44,608 bases of DNA. Origin: Pseudomonadota bacterium (lineage in GTDB: Bacteria; Pseudomonadota; Gammaproteobacteria; Burkholderiales; Gallionellaceae). The number at the start of each line of letters is the position of its first letter. Position 1 is the first letter of the stretch. This document shows positions 31,160 through 39,296 of this stretch, one piece after another. A program made the translations under genes and the position numbers. The DNA is taken from positions 1-44,608 of the forward strand of contig JAJXTL010000005.1 of assembly GCA_021783855.1 (NCBI GenBank), written 5' to 3'. The notes under the pieces were generated by a model, which did no database searches, was not told the DNA's origin, and worked only from the letters and a program-made list of their open reading frames with translations.

Positions 31160-33130
31160 ATGGACAACTCGTTATCTCCTGTACTGATCCTGCTGGCTAC
31201 CGCAGTCCTTGTGGTGGTGGTCTGCCGCATCCTGCGTTTGCCGGTGATGCTGGGCTACCTCGCAGTCGGCATTTTAATCGGCCCGCATGCTTTTGGCTGG
31301 ATACCCGACGCACCGAGCACACGCTACCTTGCCGAATTTGGCGTGGTGTTTCTGATGTTCAGCATCGGCCTGGAATTCAGCCTGACCCGCCTCAAGGCGA
31401 TGCGTCGCACCGTGTTTGGTTTGGGCGGCGCGCAAGTGATGGCCAGCATACTGCTGATCGTTTTTATCGGCTGGCTGTTCGGCATGGACTGGCGCGCGGG
31501 ATTGGCTCTGGGCGGCATACTGGCAATGTCCTCCACCGCGATCGTCAGCAAGATGCTGGTTGAACGCGCCGAACTCAATCTGCCTTATGGTCAGCAGATG
31601 ATGGGTGTGCTGCTGTTTCAGGATCTGGCCGTCGTCCCTCTGCTGATCATCATTCCCGCGCTGGCATCCCAGCCTGACAACCTTCCCGCCACACTGGGCT
31701 ATGCGATGCTCAAGGCTACGGTTGTGCTGCTGGTGCTGCTGGTGTTCGGCCAGCACGTGATGCGGCACTGGTTTCACGTGGTAGCGGGCCAGAAATCATC
31801 CGAACTGTTCACGCTCAACGTGCTGTTTATCACGCTGGGCCTGGCTTATCTGACTCAACTGGCAGGGCTGTCACTGGCGCTGGGCGCCTTTGTGGCCGGC
31901 ATGCTGATTTCGGAGACCGAATACCGCTATCAGGTGGAAGAAGACATCAAACCGTTCCGTGATGTATTGCTGGGGCTGTTCTTCGTCACCATCGGCATGA
32001 TGCTCAATCTGGCAAGCGTTGCCGCCAATCTGATCTGGGTATTGCTGGCGCTCTGTACACTGATTCTGCTCAAGGCGCTGATCGTTACCCTGCTGGCCCG
32101 CGCATTCGAGGGAAACTGGGGGGTCGCCTTGCGTAGCGGCATAGGCCTTGCACAAGCCGGCGAATTCGGCTTCGTGCTGTTGACGCTGGCCGACGAAGCA
32201 CATCTGCTGCATGGCGCAACCATGCAGATCACGCTGGCCGCCATGCTGCTGTCCATGCTGACCGCACCCTTCTTGATTCAATACGGCGAAGCCATCGCGC
32301 GCCGCTTTTCCGCTGCGGAATGGACCAATCGCGCCTTGCAGATGCATCAGATCGCCATCCAGAGCATGTCGAGCACCGGCCATATTATTTTATGCGGTTA
32401 CGGGCGCAGCGGACAAAAGCTTGCCAGCATACTGGAGGAGGAGGAACTGCGTTTCATCGCGCTCGATCTTGATTCGCACCGTGTACGCGAAGCCGCTGCC
32501 GCCAAAAAAAGCGTGGTGTATGGCGATGCGGCCAAACGGGAAGTGCTGATGGCAGCCGGACTGATGCGCGCCAAAGTGCTGGTGGTGAGTTACGAGGACA
32601 AACATTCCACGCTGGCTATTTTAAGGCATGTCAAGGAGCTGCGCCCCGATTTGCCCGTGGTAGTGCGTGCGACCGACGACTCCAACATGGAAATACTGAA
32701 GAACGCGGGAGCCGCCGAGGTGGTCGCCGAAGTGCTGGAAGGCAGCGTGATGCTGGCCTCGCAGGCGCTTTTGCTGGCGGGTGTGCCGCTGTCCCGCGTG
32801 GTTCGTCACGTTCAGGAAAATCGCGCGCGCCGTTATGCGATGTTCAACGGTTATCTTCGCACAAACGACGACATCGAAATCAGCGATGAGATGCAACCCC
32901 GTTTTCTGAATGTCCTGCTCAAAGCGAATTCAGCCTTTGTGAGTCGCCGTCTGCGCGATGCCGAACTGGACACCCTGAATGTCGAAGTAAAGGCCTTGCG
33001 ACGCTACAACGTGCACGGCGCACAGCCTTCCGAAGAAATGATCCTGCAAGCCGGTGACGTGCTGGTATTGCTGGGTCTGCCCGAAGCGCTGGAAATCGCT
33101 GAAACCCGGCTGCACAAAGGCATACTCTGA
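31160..33130 (+). CDS. KefB/KefC-type monovalent cation:proton antiporter (CPA2) with TrkA-N and TrkA-C domains
   Basis: This 656-residue protein has an antiporter domain of about 12 helices (1-380; VMLGYLAVGILIGPHAFGWI, FSIGLEFSLTRLKAMR, GILAMSSTAIVSKMLVERAE, LLFQDLAVVPLL, LSLALGAFVAGMLISETEY, GLAQAGEFGFVLLTL). A cytoplasmic Rossmann TrkA-N domain follows (about 410-530; HIILCGYGRSGQKLASILEE), then a TrkA-C domain (about 570-650). The family exports K+ in exchange for protons, gated by nucleotides or thiols. It resembles KefB/YbaL types; KefC itself cannot be claimed. No KefF/G partner is adjacent. Confidence 0.92.
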   Translation: MDNSLSPVLILLATAVLVVVVCRILRLPVMLGYLAVGILIGPHAFGWIPDAPSTRYLAEFGVVFLMFSIGLEFSLTRLKAMRRTVFGLGGAQVMASILLIVFIGWLFGMDWRAGLALGGILAMSSTAIVSKMLVERAELNLPYGQQMMGVLLFQDLAVVPLLIIIPALASQPDNLPATLGYAMLKATVVLLVLLVFGQHVMRHWFHVVAGQKSSELFTLNVLFITLGLAYLTQLAGLSLALGAFVAGMLISETEYRYQVEEDIKPFRDVLLGLFFVTIGMMLNLASVAANLIWVLLALCTLILLKALIVTLLARAFEGNWGVALRSGIGLAQAGEFGFVLLTLADEAHLLHGATMQITLAAMLLSMLTAPFLIQYGEAIARRFSAAEWTNRALQMHQIAIQSMSSTGHIILCGYGRSGQKLASILEEEELRFIALDLDSHRVREAAAAKKSVVYGDAAKREVLMAAGLMRAKVLVVSYEDKHSTLAILRHVKELRPDLPVVVRATDDSNMEILKNAGAAEVVAEVLEGSVMLASQALLLAGVPLSRVVRHVQENRARRYAMFNGYLRTNDDIEISDEMQPRFLNVLLKANSAFVSRRLRDAELDTLNVEVKALRRYNVHGAQPSEEMILQAGDVLVLLGLPEALEIAETRLHKGIL

Positions 33131-33153
33131 CGGGCATTGCAAGGATGCCGTTG

Positions 33154-33509
33154 CTAAGGAAACGCTGATTTAATCCGTTCGTGGTTAAGTGATGACTTAC
33201 ACTGGTTTATCGCGCTTAGCTCATTACTTAGTTGTTTCACCAGAGCCTGATATAACTTCTAGCCATTCGACTGATGGAGCAACTAAGTATTGGACTAAGA
33301 CGCAAGAAAACTGCGTCTAAGCCACTACTTATAAGCTGCCAAGTGTGGTTCGCAGGGATGGGCAGTTTCTTGCCCAACTCGCAAAAGACGCCAGCTAAGT
33401 CGCTGGTTATGTCGAACCATGAACGGATTAAATTATTAATAATCATATTATTACATCAACCCTTCGACAAGTTCAGGGCGAACTGGTGATTTGTTCAACG
33501 TTTCCCTAA
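33154..33509. mobile_element. MITE-like element, copy 2
   Basis: Second copy of the element at 18205-18536: ends ggaaacgctgatttaat (left) and agggaaacgttgaacaaat (reverse right), flanked by CTAA on both sides (33154-33157, 33506-33509). The internal hairpin ttaagtgatgactta...gcgcttagctcattactta and the atttaatccgttcgtggtt/aaccatgaacggattaaat pair are kept. Its cttcgacaagttcagggcgaac segment is uninterrupted, unlike in copy 1. Confidence 0.85.
33250..33411. repeat. Third-level insertion inside MITE copy 2
   Basis: In copy 1 the words gagcctg and tcgaacca are joined; here 162 bases separate them. The insert begins atataacttctagccattcg and ends aagtcgctggttatg; these ends match the small element inside cobQ (13168-13211). 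It contains two clean hairpins, agacgca/tgcgtct near 33298 and gggca/tgccc near 33360. Confidence 0.8.
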
Positions 33510-33640
33510 TAATAAAACTTGCAATGCCCGCTTCCCTCACCCAAACCCTCTCCCGGAGGTAGAGGGGACAAATGAATCGCTACGCGAGTTTTACAATAAC
33601 TCCCCCGCCTCACCTGTCACGCTGATGGCGACAGTTTAAT

Positions 33641-33853
33641 GTGCGCATCGATATCGGCGTGCCGGGCGGCGAGATCGTGGTGAACCGCGACCATGCCGAA
33701 GATGTTTATGTGGCCTTGCGCGACGCCTTCGATGCCGCCAAACGCCAGGTTGAGGACTACGCCCGCAAGATACGCGGCGATGTGAAGACGCATGTGCGCA
33801 TCAACGAGGGCGCAGAAGGTGAAGAAAATAACGAAGAGCGTGCGACCGAATAG
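33641..33853 (+). pseudogene. Fragment of an HPF/RaiA-like ribosome-associated protein
   Basis: From the GTG at 33641 this reads 70 residues: RIDIGVPGGEIVVNRDHAED, VYVALRDAFDAAKRQVEDYA, RKIRGDVKTHVR, then an acidic tail. The first 50 residues match the second half of the HPF-like domain in a longer family in which it is followed by a cold-shock-like domain. The N-terminal half is missing: upstream, the frame closes at a TGA and runs into REP copy D. It is probably a relic left by insertion and decay, though the short frame could still be translated. Confidence 0.6.
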
Positions 33854-33916
33854 ACGCCCCGTGTTTTCAATCAGCCAATTTTCAGCGTCAACGACAAACT
33901 GGTTTAGGAGAACCGT

Positions 33917-34279
33917 ATGAACATCATCCGTGACGCGGGAGGGATGACGGGCGATCTGTTCATGGTGGTGCGCTCAAAGGAAGACCCGCGCTTCGAGCGT
34001 AGAGGCGCCGACCTGTTGCATAGCGAGACGATTGCCCTGACAGACGCCGTGCTGGGCGCGTCGCTGCAAGCCCCTACACTGGACGGGCAGGTCAGCGTGA
34101 CCTTCCCGCACGGCACACAACCAGGTAGCGTGCCGGGCCTCAAGGGCAAAGATCTACCGGAATTTTCCAGCAAGCACTACGGCGATCTTTACTTACGCAT
34201 CGAGGTGCATATCCCGGAAAAACTCTCGAAAGAGGAGCGGGAGCTTTATGAACGCTTGCGCGCCATCAATGATAAGTAG
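33917..34279 (+). pseudogene. Fragment of a DnaJ-type chaperone (C-terminal substrate-binding domain only)
   Basis: The 120-residue frame is the last beta domain of a DnaJ/CbpA protein: GMTGDLFMVVRSKEDPRFER, RGADLLHSETIALTDAVLGA, APTLDGQVSVTFPHGTQPGS, GLKGKDLPEFSSKHYGDLYL, then EVHIPEKLSKEERELYERLR. The J domain and first substrate domain are absent. A good AGGAG lies before the ATG at 33917, so it may be expressed, but without a J domain it could not stimulate DnaK. With the HPF fragment next door it looks like the remains of a stress gene cluster. Confidence 0.75.
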
Positions 34280-34360
34280 CATCTCTCGACGCTGTGGAAA
34301 TAGCCACACTACCCCAGACCGGAACCAAAAATCAGCACAGGCGGAGAACACGGTGTTTTT

Positions 34361-35395
34361 TCATGTGCTTAATTTTTCAAGTAGTTGCCTGACTGGAGTC
34401 GGAATGGCCGCACTTAGCGCCTCATTCACATTCAGCCACACATGCTCTGCCTGCTGCACCTGTAGCGGCCTGTGTGCAAGGTTCAGCAACAGCGGCGTGA
34501 TGTGCAGCTTGAAATGAGTAAAGGTATGAGTAAATTTGGGCAAGTCGGTTTGCCCGTCAATCTGCCATTCCTTGTGCTGTAAATATTCCGCCAGCTCATC
34601 ATTCCCTTCATCGATCTGCGGCAAACACCACAGACCTCCCCAGATGCCGGCAGGTCCGCGTTTTTCCAGAAAAATATCGCCATCCGACATCGCCAGTAAA
34701 AAGGTAGCGTATCGCTCCGGCACTGCGCGACGCGGGCGCGGTGTGGGAAGATCGGCCACACGCCCGGTCTGCAAGGCTGTGCAATCATTCCGCACAGGGC
34801 ATGAGTCGCACTTCGGGCGGCTGCGCGTACACAGCGTTGCGCCCATATCCATCAGCGCCTGCGTATAGACGGCAACATCCGAACCGGGCAGCAACGCTTC
34901 GGCCTGTTGCCAGAGCATGGCTTCTACCGCCTTGATGGCGGGCGAACCATCGATGCCGCAATAGCGTGCCAGCACGCGCTTGACGTTGCCGTCGAGTATC
35001 GCGCGTCGTTCATGAAAAGCCTGTGCGCAAATCGCGGCGGCGGTCGAGCGTCCGATACCCGGCAAAGCCAGTATCTGCTCATACAAGCTAGGAAATTCGC
35101 CATGATGCAGCGTTGCTATGATTTGCGCGGCGCGGTGCAGATTGCGGCCTCGTGCGTAATAACCCAGACCGCTCCAGTGTTCCAGCACCTGTTCCTCGCG
35201 GGCGGAAGCCAACGCCGTTATAGTTGGAAATGAGGCGACAAAGCGCAGGTAGTAGGGAATGACCGTCGCAACCTGAGTCTGTTGCAGCATGATCTCGGAC
35301 AGCCATACCCGATAAGGCTCAGCGCCCTGCCACGGCAGATCGTGACGACCATGCACGCGTTGCCATGCGATCAGAGATGAAGAAAAAGAAGACAT
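34361..35395 (-). CDS. mutY: Adenine DNA glycosylase MutY
   Basis: MutY removes adenine paired with 8-oxoguanine. The 344-residue protein has WQRVHGRHDLPWQ, EIMLQQTQVATVIPYY (active-site glutamate), the helix-hairpin-helix LPGIGRSTAAAICAQAF with the catalytic Asp in AILDGNVKRVLARY, the iron-sulfur loop CTRSRPKCDSCPVRNDC (C-x6-C-x2-C-x5-C), and a C-terminal NUDIX-like domain (about 230-340; FLEKRGPAGIWGGLWCLPQI) that senses 8-oxoG. Complete. It stands alone among repeats and relics. Confidence 0.96.
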   Translation of the reverse strand: MSSFSSSLIAWQRVHGRHDLPWQGAEPYRVWLSEIMLQQTQVATVIPYYLRFVASFPTITALASAREEQVLEHWSGLGYYARGRNLHRAAQIIATLHHGEFPSLYEQILALPGIGRSTAAAICAQAFHERRAILDGNVKRVLARYCGIDGSPAIKAVEAMLWQQAEALLPGSDVAVYTQALMDMGATLCTRSRPKCDSCPVRNDCTALQTGRVADLPTPRPRRAVPERYATFLLAMSDGDIFLEKRGPAGIWGGLWCLPQIDEGNDELAEYLQHKEWQIDGQTDLPKFTHTFTHFKLHITPLLLNLAHRPLQVQQAEHVWLNVNEALSAAIPTPVRQLLEKLST

Positions 35396-35487
35396 GGATA
35401 ATTTGCCCGGTTAAACAAGCCGCTTGTAGCGGCTCAAACTTGATCGGACACAAACTATCAGATTATTGCATTGCCTGCACGTAAGAC

Positions 35488-35626
35488 CTTCATCGGCTGT
35501 TTTCTTAGGGATTTTGAAGAACAAATAAGTCAGTTCGGCGACGTACCGGTGACAGGTGATGCCATCGTCCTTGAGGGCATTGCAGAGGTTGCGGAGGTTG
35601 CCGACGATTTCATTGGTGGTCAGTGA
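35488..35626 (-). pseudogene. Relic of a type I restriction methylase gene (hsdM, N-terminal end)
   Basis: On the minus strand this reads SLTTNEIVGNLRNLCNALKD, DGITCHRYVAELTYLFFKIP, then KKTADE. It matches the start of HsdM proteins, which begin (M)TTNEIV..LWNLC..L.DDG.TYH.YV.ELTYLLFLKM. The similarity stops after about 46 residues, with no methylase motifs after it. The first codons overlap the end of the PIN toxin gene, so the toxin-antitoxin pair probably once preceded a type I system. Confidence 0.75.
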
Positions 35627-36054
35627 TTAAAAATTTTCATGAATTGATCGGCTGTGATGATGGGACAGGCAAACTGACCGGCGAGAACCAGCAAATCCTG
35701 GTCGCCGGTAACCAGGTAGCCCGCCTTGCCCGCGACAGCGAGTTGCAAAAACGGCAGGTCGAATTTGTCGCGGCAATCAGGCGTTTCAGGTGGTTTGGCG
35801 GGCATGCGCACCGTGGTGCAGTAAGGTAAAAAGTCGGCCAGCAGTTCTTGCTGATCTTCTGCAGAGAGTTTGAATTTTGGATAGGCGAGTACCCGGATAA
35901 GCTCTGTGGCAGTGGCTTTTGACAGCAGCGGCTGACAGCGTGTGCCCTGCCATGCAAGGCGAAGCGGCGCCAGCCGGCCTTGCGAAAATACCAGCGCGGA
36001 CAGAACCAGGTTGGTGTCGATGACTACGCGGGGTATGTGTTTTGAACGTGGCAT
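35620..36054 (-). CDS. PIN-domain toxin (COG1569 type)
   Basis: The 144-residue protein is a PIN-domain ribonuclease: PRVVIDTNLVLSALVFSQGR (first Asp and TN motif), LSKATATELIRVLAYPKF (Glu), ETPDCRDKFDLPFLQLAVAG (Asp pair) and GYLVTGDQDLLVLAGQF (TGD motif). All four acidic residues of the metal site are present. It follows the AbrB-type antitoxin with a TAATG junction. Members act on RNA; the target here is unknown. The chromosomal TIGR00305-like group is less studied than VapC. Confidence 0.88.
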   Translation of the reverse strand: MPRSKHIPRVVIDTNLVLSALVFSQGRLAPLRLAWQGTRCQPLLSKATATELIRVLAYPKFKLSAEDQQELLADFLPYCTTVRMPAKPPETPDCRDKFDLPFLQLAVAGKAGYLVTGDQDLLVLAGQFACPIITADQFMKIFNH

Positions 36055-36299
36055 TACTTGCCGAACTTTTGGGTTGCGGGCGGTTTTCTCGCCCAGGCAA
36101 TCGCATCGGCAATATCCTGATCGCCCAACTCCAATTCGGCCAATTTGGCCCGCACGGCATCGCCACGCTGGATGCGTACCGGGGTGAGCACGATCTGGCC
36201 ATTGCGGGTTTCCACGTCAAAATATTCCGCAGCGCCAACAGCGGCGGTGATACTCTTGGGCAGGGTGAGTTGGTTTTTAGAGGTCATTTTAGCGAGCAT
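36054..36299 (-). CDS. AbrB/MazE-type antitoxin paired with the PIN toxin
   Basis: The 81-residue protein begins MLAKMTSKNQLTLPKSITAA, the typical AbrB swapped-hairpin start, followed by YFDVETRNGQIVLTPV and a tail (AVRAKLAELELGDQDIADAI, then AWARKPP) that should bind the toxin. A start at 36287 would lose four residues. It overlaps the toxin by one base. A perfect inverted repeat 20 bases upstream is a likely operator. Confidence 0.88.
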   Translation of the reverse strand: MLAKMTSKNQLTLPKSITAAVGAAEYFDVETRNGQIVLTPVRIQRGDAVRAKLAELELGDQDIADAIAWARKPPATQKFGK

Positions 36300-36318
36300 G
36301 ACATTTTTCCAATTAGCT

Positions 36319-36339
36319 AAAGTAAGGAAATCTTACTTT
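36319..36339. promoter_or_regulatory. Likely operator of the PIN/AbrB pair
   Basis: aaagtaag-gaaat-cttacttt is a perfect 8-base inverted repeat with a 5-base spacer, 20 bases upstream of the antitoxin ATG on the minus strand. AbrB-type antitoxins normally bind such repeats to repress their own operon. Confidence 0.5.
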
Positions 36340-36346
36340 ATGCTTT

Positions 36347-36465
36347 TTACCGCAAACAATCAAGCATCGGTTTGTTGTCAATCCCGCAACCTTGACCGCG
36401 CAGCACCCTGTCCAGCAATTTTCAATTGGCAGGTTCGTCGTCGACAATAAGGAGATGTTCAGTTT
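36347..36465 (-). pseudogene. Relic of a response-regulator gene
   Basis: On the minus strand this reads EHLLIVDDEPAN, an in-frame TGA (36422-36424), then KLLDRVLRGQGCGIDNKPML and a stop. LLIVDDEPAN.KLL...L.GQG is the first strand and acidic pair of a receiver domain. The rest of the gene is gone. It begins 18 bases after the histidine kinase gene, so a kinase-regulator operon was probably shortened by deletion. Confidence 0.75.
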
Positions 36466-36482
36466 TTACGACTGCTCATGTT

Positions 36483-38006
36483 TCACTCTGCCTTTGCAAG
36501 GTATCGGTCAACTGCGCTGAAAAACTCGGTTACATTAATCGGTTTTGTTAAGTATGCAGCAAATCCTGCCGCCTTGCCGTGTTCTATATCACTGGACATC
36601 GCGTTGGCAGTGATGGCGACGATCGGGATATTTTTCAGGTTCGCCTCCGCTTGAAATATTTCCAAAACCTGATAACCATTCATGCATGGCATGTTGATAT
36701 CAAGCAGTATCATTTCCGGGTGTTGCGTCATGGCAAGCTCAATACCCAGCTCTGACGTGTGTGCTGTAAGTAAACGGATATGTTTGCGCTGCCCCAGTAT
36801 TCTGGTAACCAATTTCAGATTGGCCGGATTATCTTCGATGTAAAGTATGGTGTGAAGCGCATCGCCCATGTCGTGCGCTGGCGCTGCCGTTCTTTCATGA
36901 ACGTCAGTGCGGTCAGTATCGTGCAGGGTCTCGACAGGCAGTTCTATCCAGAATGTGCTGCCCACGCCAACTTTGCTTTCAACATCCACCGTGCCACCCA
37001 TCATCTCGACGATGCGCCGGGTGATGGTAAGTCCGATGCCTGTGCCTTCAACCCCGCTGTTCTCGGCATCAAGGCGGTTGAATGGCTGGAACAGTTCCGC
37101 AAGTCGTGCGGCGGGAATACCAGGGCCTGTGTCCGTTATCTGTATGCAAAGCCGGCCTCGCTCCGTGCACAGAGGGGCTCCTGCAGGCAGCACTTCGACA
37201 TGGACGCTGCCGCCATTGAGATTGTATTTGATGGCGTTGGAGAGCAGGTTGATCAATACTTGTTTAAGCCGCGTGCGGTCGGCCCGCGCTGCAACCCCCT
37301 GCAATCCTTTGTGACTAAGCTTGATACCGCGTTTGTCAGCCAGGGTAGAGACCAGGTCCAAACACTCCTTGACGATGGGGCACACTTCCACAGGCTCCAG
37401 CGACAAGTTGATGTGGCCTGATTCGATCTTGGCCAGATCCAGTACGTCGTTGATGAGCTCCAGCAAATGGTCGCCCGCTTTTAGAATCTCATGTACGTTG
37501 TCCTTGTGTTCATCGGGCAGGGTGTCGTCAAACTCCAGGAGCTGACCAAACCCCAGTATCGCGTTCATCGGCGTGCGTAGTTCGTGGCTCATGCTGGACA
37601 GGAACTCCGATTTGGCACGGTTGGCGCGCTCGGCTTCGTGCTGTGTCTGTTTAAGCTCGGTAACGTCGTAGAACCAACCCAAAGAGGACGGCTCATTTTC
37701 AAACATAATGCGAGAATAAGAAGCCAACGCCCAGATAGATTGCCCGCCCATAGTGACAAATTCGATCATTTGGCTGAGGACGTTTTCCGTGCGTCCAAGA
37801 TGCTCAATAATATTGTCGAAATCCTCGTGATTTCGGTATAAACGGATAGGATCGATCGATGAAACATCATCTGTCTTGATGCCAAACAGAGCGGCATAGC
37901 TAGGATTGGCAAATACCAGTTTCTTATCAGCAAGGCGCATGATGCGTACTGCGATAGGGCTGACTTCCAGCAAGTGGCGAAGTTGCTCATGGCTCGCTTT
38001 GAGCAT
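36483..38006 (-). CDS. Hybrid sensor histidine kinase, C-terminal part (PAS-HisKA-HATPase-REC), split by a frameshift
   Basis: From the ATG at 38006 this reads 507 residues: a PAS domain (about 8-118), HisKA with SMSHELRTPMNAILGFGQLL (phospho-His141), an HATPase with N-box LINLLSNAIKYN, TDTGPGIP and GTGIGLTITRRIVEMMGG, and a receiver domain (about 385-505; LYIEDNPANLKLV, phospho-Asp436 in ILLDINMP, TANAM, LTKPI). The gene before it ends in the wrong frame, while the correct frame continues straight into this one. The two are most likely one broken gene of about 930 codons. This half could act alone only if translation restarts inside the mRNA. Confidence 0.88.
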   Translation of the reverse strand: MLKASHEQLRHLLEVSPIAVRIMRLADKKLVFANPSYAALFGIKTDDVSSIDPIRLYRNHEDFDNIIEHLGRTENVLSQMIEFVTMGGQSIWALASYSRIMFENEPSSLGWFYDVTELKQTQHEAERANRAKSEFLSSMSHELRTPMNAILGFGQLLEFDDTLPDEHKDNVHEILKAGDHLLELINDVLDLAKIESGHINLSLEPVEVCPIVKECLDLVSTLADKRGIKLSHKGLQGVAARADRTRLKQVLINLLSNAIKYNLNGGSVHVEVLPAGAPLCTERGRLCIQITDTGPGIPAARLAELFQPFNRLDAENSGVEGTGIGLTITRRIVEMMGGTVDVESKVGVGSTFWIELPVETLHDTDRTDVHERTAAPAHDMGDALHTILYIEDNPANLKLVTRILGQRKHIRLLTAHTSELGIELAMTQHPEMILLDINMPCMNGYQVLEIFQAEANLKNIPIVAITANAMSSDIEHGKAAGFAAYLTKPINVTEFFSAVDRYLAKAE

Positions 38007-39277
38007 AGCCTTATTTTTTTGTGCTCGGTGATGTCAACGGAAATGCCAAGTAAGTGGGTCGCTTCTCCATTCGCGTTGCGCAGAGCCGTTTTCCAGGTTC
38101 GTAAAAAACGTGTTTCGCCGCTGATGTTTTGGATCGATTCTTCCGGAATTTCTATGACGCCTTCTGAAGTCAGTACCCGGCGGTCTGTGGCAATAAAAAA
38201 ATCGGCTTGTTCCACGGGGAAAAAATCGTAATCGTTTTTGCCGAGCAAATCCTGGCGTGGATAACCTGTCAATTGTTCACCGAATTTATTAAAAAGCTCA
38301 AAGTTTAAATCGCTCGCCCTTTTAACAAACACCATGGCGGGGATATGCTCGACGATGTTATCCAGCATGAGCCTGGTTTGCAGCAGTGTCTCTTCTGACT
38401 CGTTGCGTTTGCTGATGTCGCGCACAATGCCAGTGAACAACCATTTATCCTCAAACCTGTTTTCGGAAACCGCCAGTTCCATTGGAAAAATCGAACCATC
38501 CTTGCGTAGCCCGACTACCTCGCGCCTTATGCCGATAATCTTTTTGTTCCCGGTGTGAATGAATTGGTGGATGTGATGATCATGCTGATCATGATAGGGC
38601 GCGGGCATCAGCATCTTGACGTTGTTGCCCATTACCTCGGCAGCCGCATAACCGAAAATTTGTTCGGCGGCCTTGTTGAAGGATTCGATTATGCCTGATC
38701 CGTTGATGGTGATAATGCCGTCCAGTACATTGTCGAAAATGGTAGCCAAGCGCTCCTGGCTATGCCGCAACTCATTCATCAGCTCGTGCATTTCCAGAGA
38801 ATTGAGTTCTTCTTCAACCAGCATGGCCAGATCGCGCAGACTGTCAATTTCGGCCTGAGTAAAATCATGAGGTACGCTGTCGAACACGCAGAGCGTCCCC
38901 ACACGACAGCCGTTTTTTGACTTGAGCGGTTGGCCTGCATAAAAGCGTATATGCGGCGCACCGCTAACCAGCGGGTTGTCGGCAAACCGCGAATCCATTC
39001 GGGCGTCTGGAATAATAAAAATATTATCGTCGAGAATTGCATGGCCGCAGAATGAAATGCTACGCGGTGTCTCGCGCGCATCCAGTCCCTGGCAGGATTT
39101 GAACCACTGGCGATTGCTGTCGACCAGTGAGACGACGGCAATCGGTACGCCGAGCAGGCGCCGGGCGAGCCTGGTCAGGCGGTCGAAACGCTCCTCTGGC
39201 GGGGTATCTAATATATTCAGGGCATGTAACGCTGCGAGGCGGTTTTCCTCATCAATTGGTATAGATGGCCTTAACAA
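37766..39277 (-). CDS. Hybrid sensor kinase, N-terminal part (GAF-PAS-PAS), split by a frameshift
   Basis: From TTG 39277 (AGGGGAA eight bases upstream) residues 1-419 encode a GAF domain (about 20-160; VVSLVDSNRQWFKSCQGLDA, SISFCGHAI), a FixL-like PAS (about 175-290) and another PAS (about 300-415). In the FixL-like PAS, His232 (DQHDHHI) and Arg252 (IIGIRREVVG) are 20 residues apart, as are the haem-binding His200 and Arg220 of Bradyrhizobium FixL, so haem-based oxygen sensing is possible. After ITEHKK a run of seven A (38014-38020) shifts the frame, and residues 420-503 are out-of-frame nonsense. One more A would join it to the kinase half. Confidence 0.82.
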   Translation of the reverse strand: MLRPSIPIDEENRLAALHALNILDTPPEERFDRLTRLARRLLGVPIAVVSLVDSNRQWFKSCQGLDARETPRSISFCGHAILDDNIFIIPDARMDSRFADNPLVSGAPHIRFYAGQPLKSKNGCRVGTLCVFDSVPHDFTQAEIDSLRDLAMLVEEELNSLEMHELMNELRHSQERLATIFDNVLDGIITINGSGIIESFNKAAEQIFGYAAAEVMGNNVKMLMPAPYHDQHDHHIHQFIHTGNKKIIGIRREVVGLRKDGSIFPMELAVSENRFEDKWLFTGIVRDISKRNESEETLLQTRLMLDNIVEHIPAMVFVKRASDLNFELFNKFGEQLTGYPRQDLLGKNDYDFFPVEQADFFIATDRRVLTSEGVIEIPEESIQNISGETRFLRTWKTALRNANGEATHLLGISVDITEHKKIRLCSKRAMSNFATCWKSALSQYASCALLIRNWYLPILAMPLCLASRQMMFHRSILSVYTEITRISTILLSILDARKTSSAK

Positions 39278-39296
39278 TCAATTTCCCCTGTATCAA

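Larger units (their letters stand above)
33131..33600. repeat. REP-like repeat, copy D, split by a MITE
   Basis: This covers the gene-free 33131-33640. The left REP arm gacgggcattgcaag (33130-33144) and its partner cttgcaatgcccgc (33518-33531) are separated by the MITE at 33154-33509. After the right arm come ttccctcacccaaaccctct, a cccggaggtagagggg stem and aatgaatcgctacgcgagtt, a diverged version of copies A and C. It lies just after the antiporter gene. Confidence 0.8.

Noticed and set aside
34248..34517. 89-residue plus-strand ORF at the 3' end of mutY
   Set aside because: It is antisense to the MutY NUDIX-like domain and lacks any recognisable motif.
37766..38013. C-terminal 84 residues of the N-terminal kinase frame as a real domain
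   Set aside because: They are the wrong-frame reading of the PAS domain encoded by the next frame, after the A-run.
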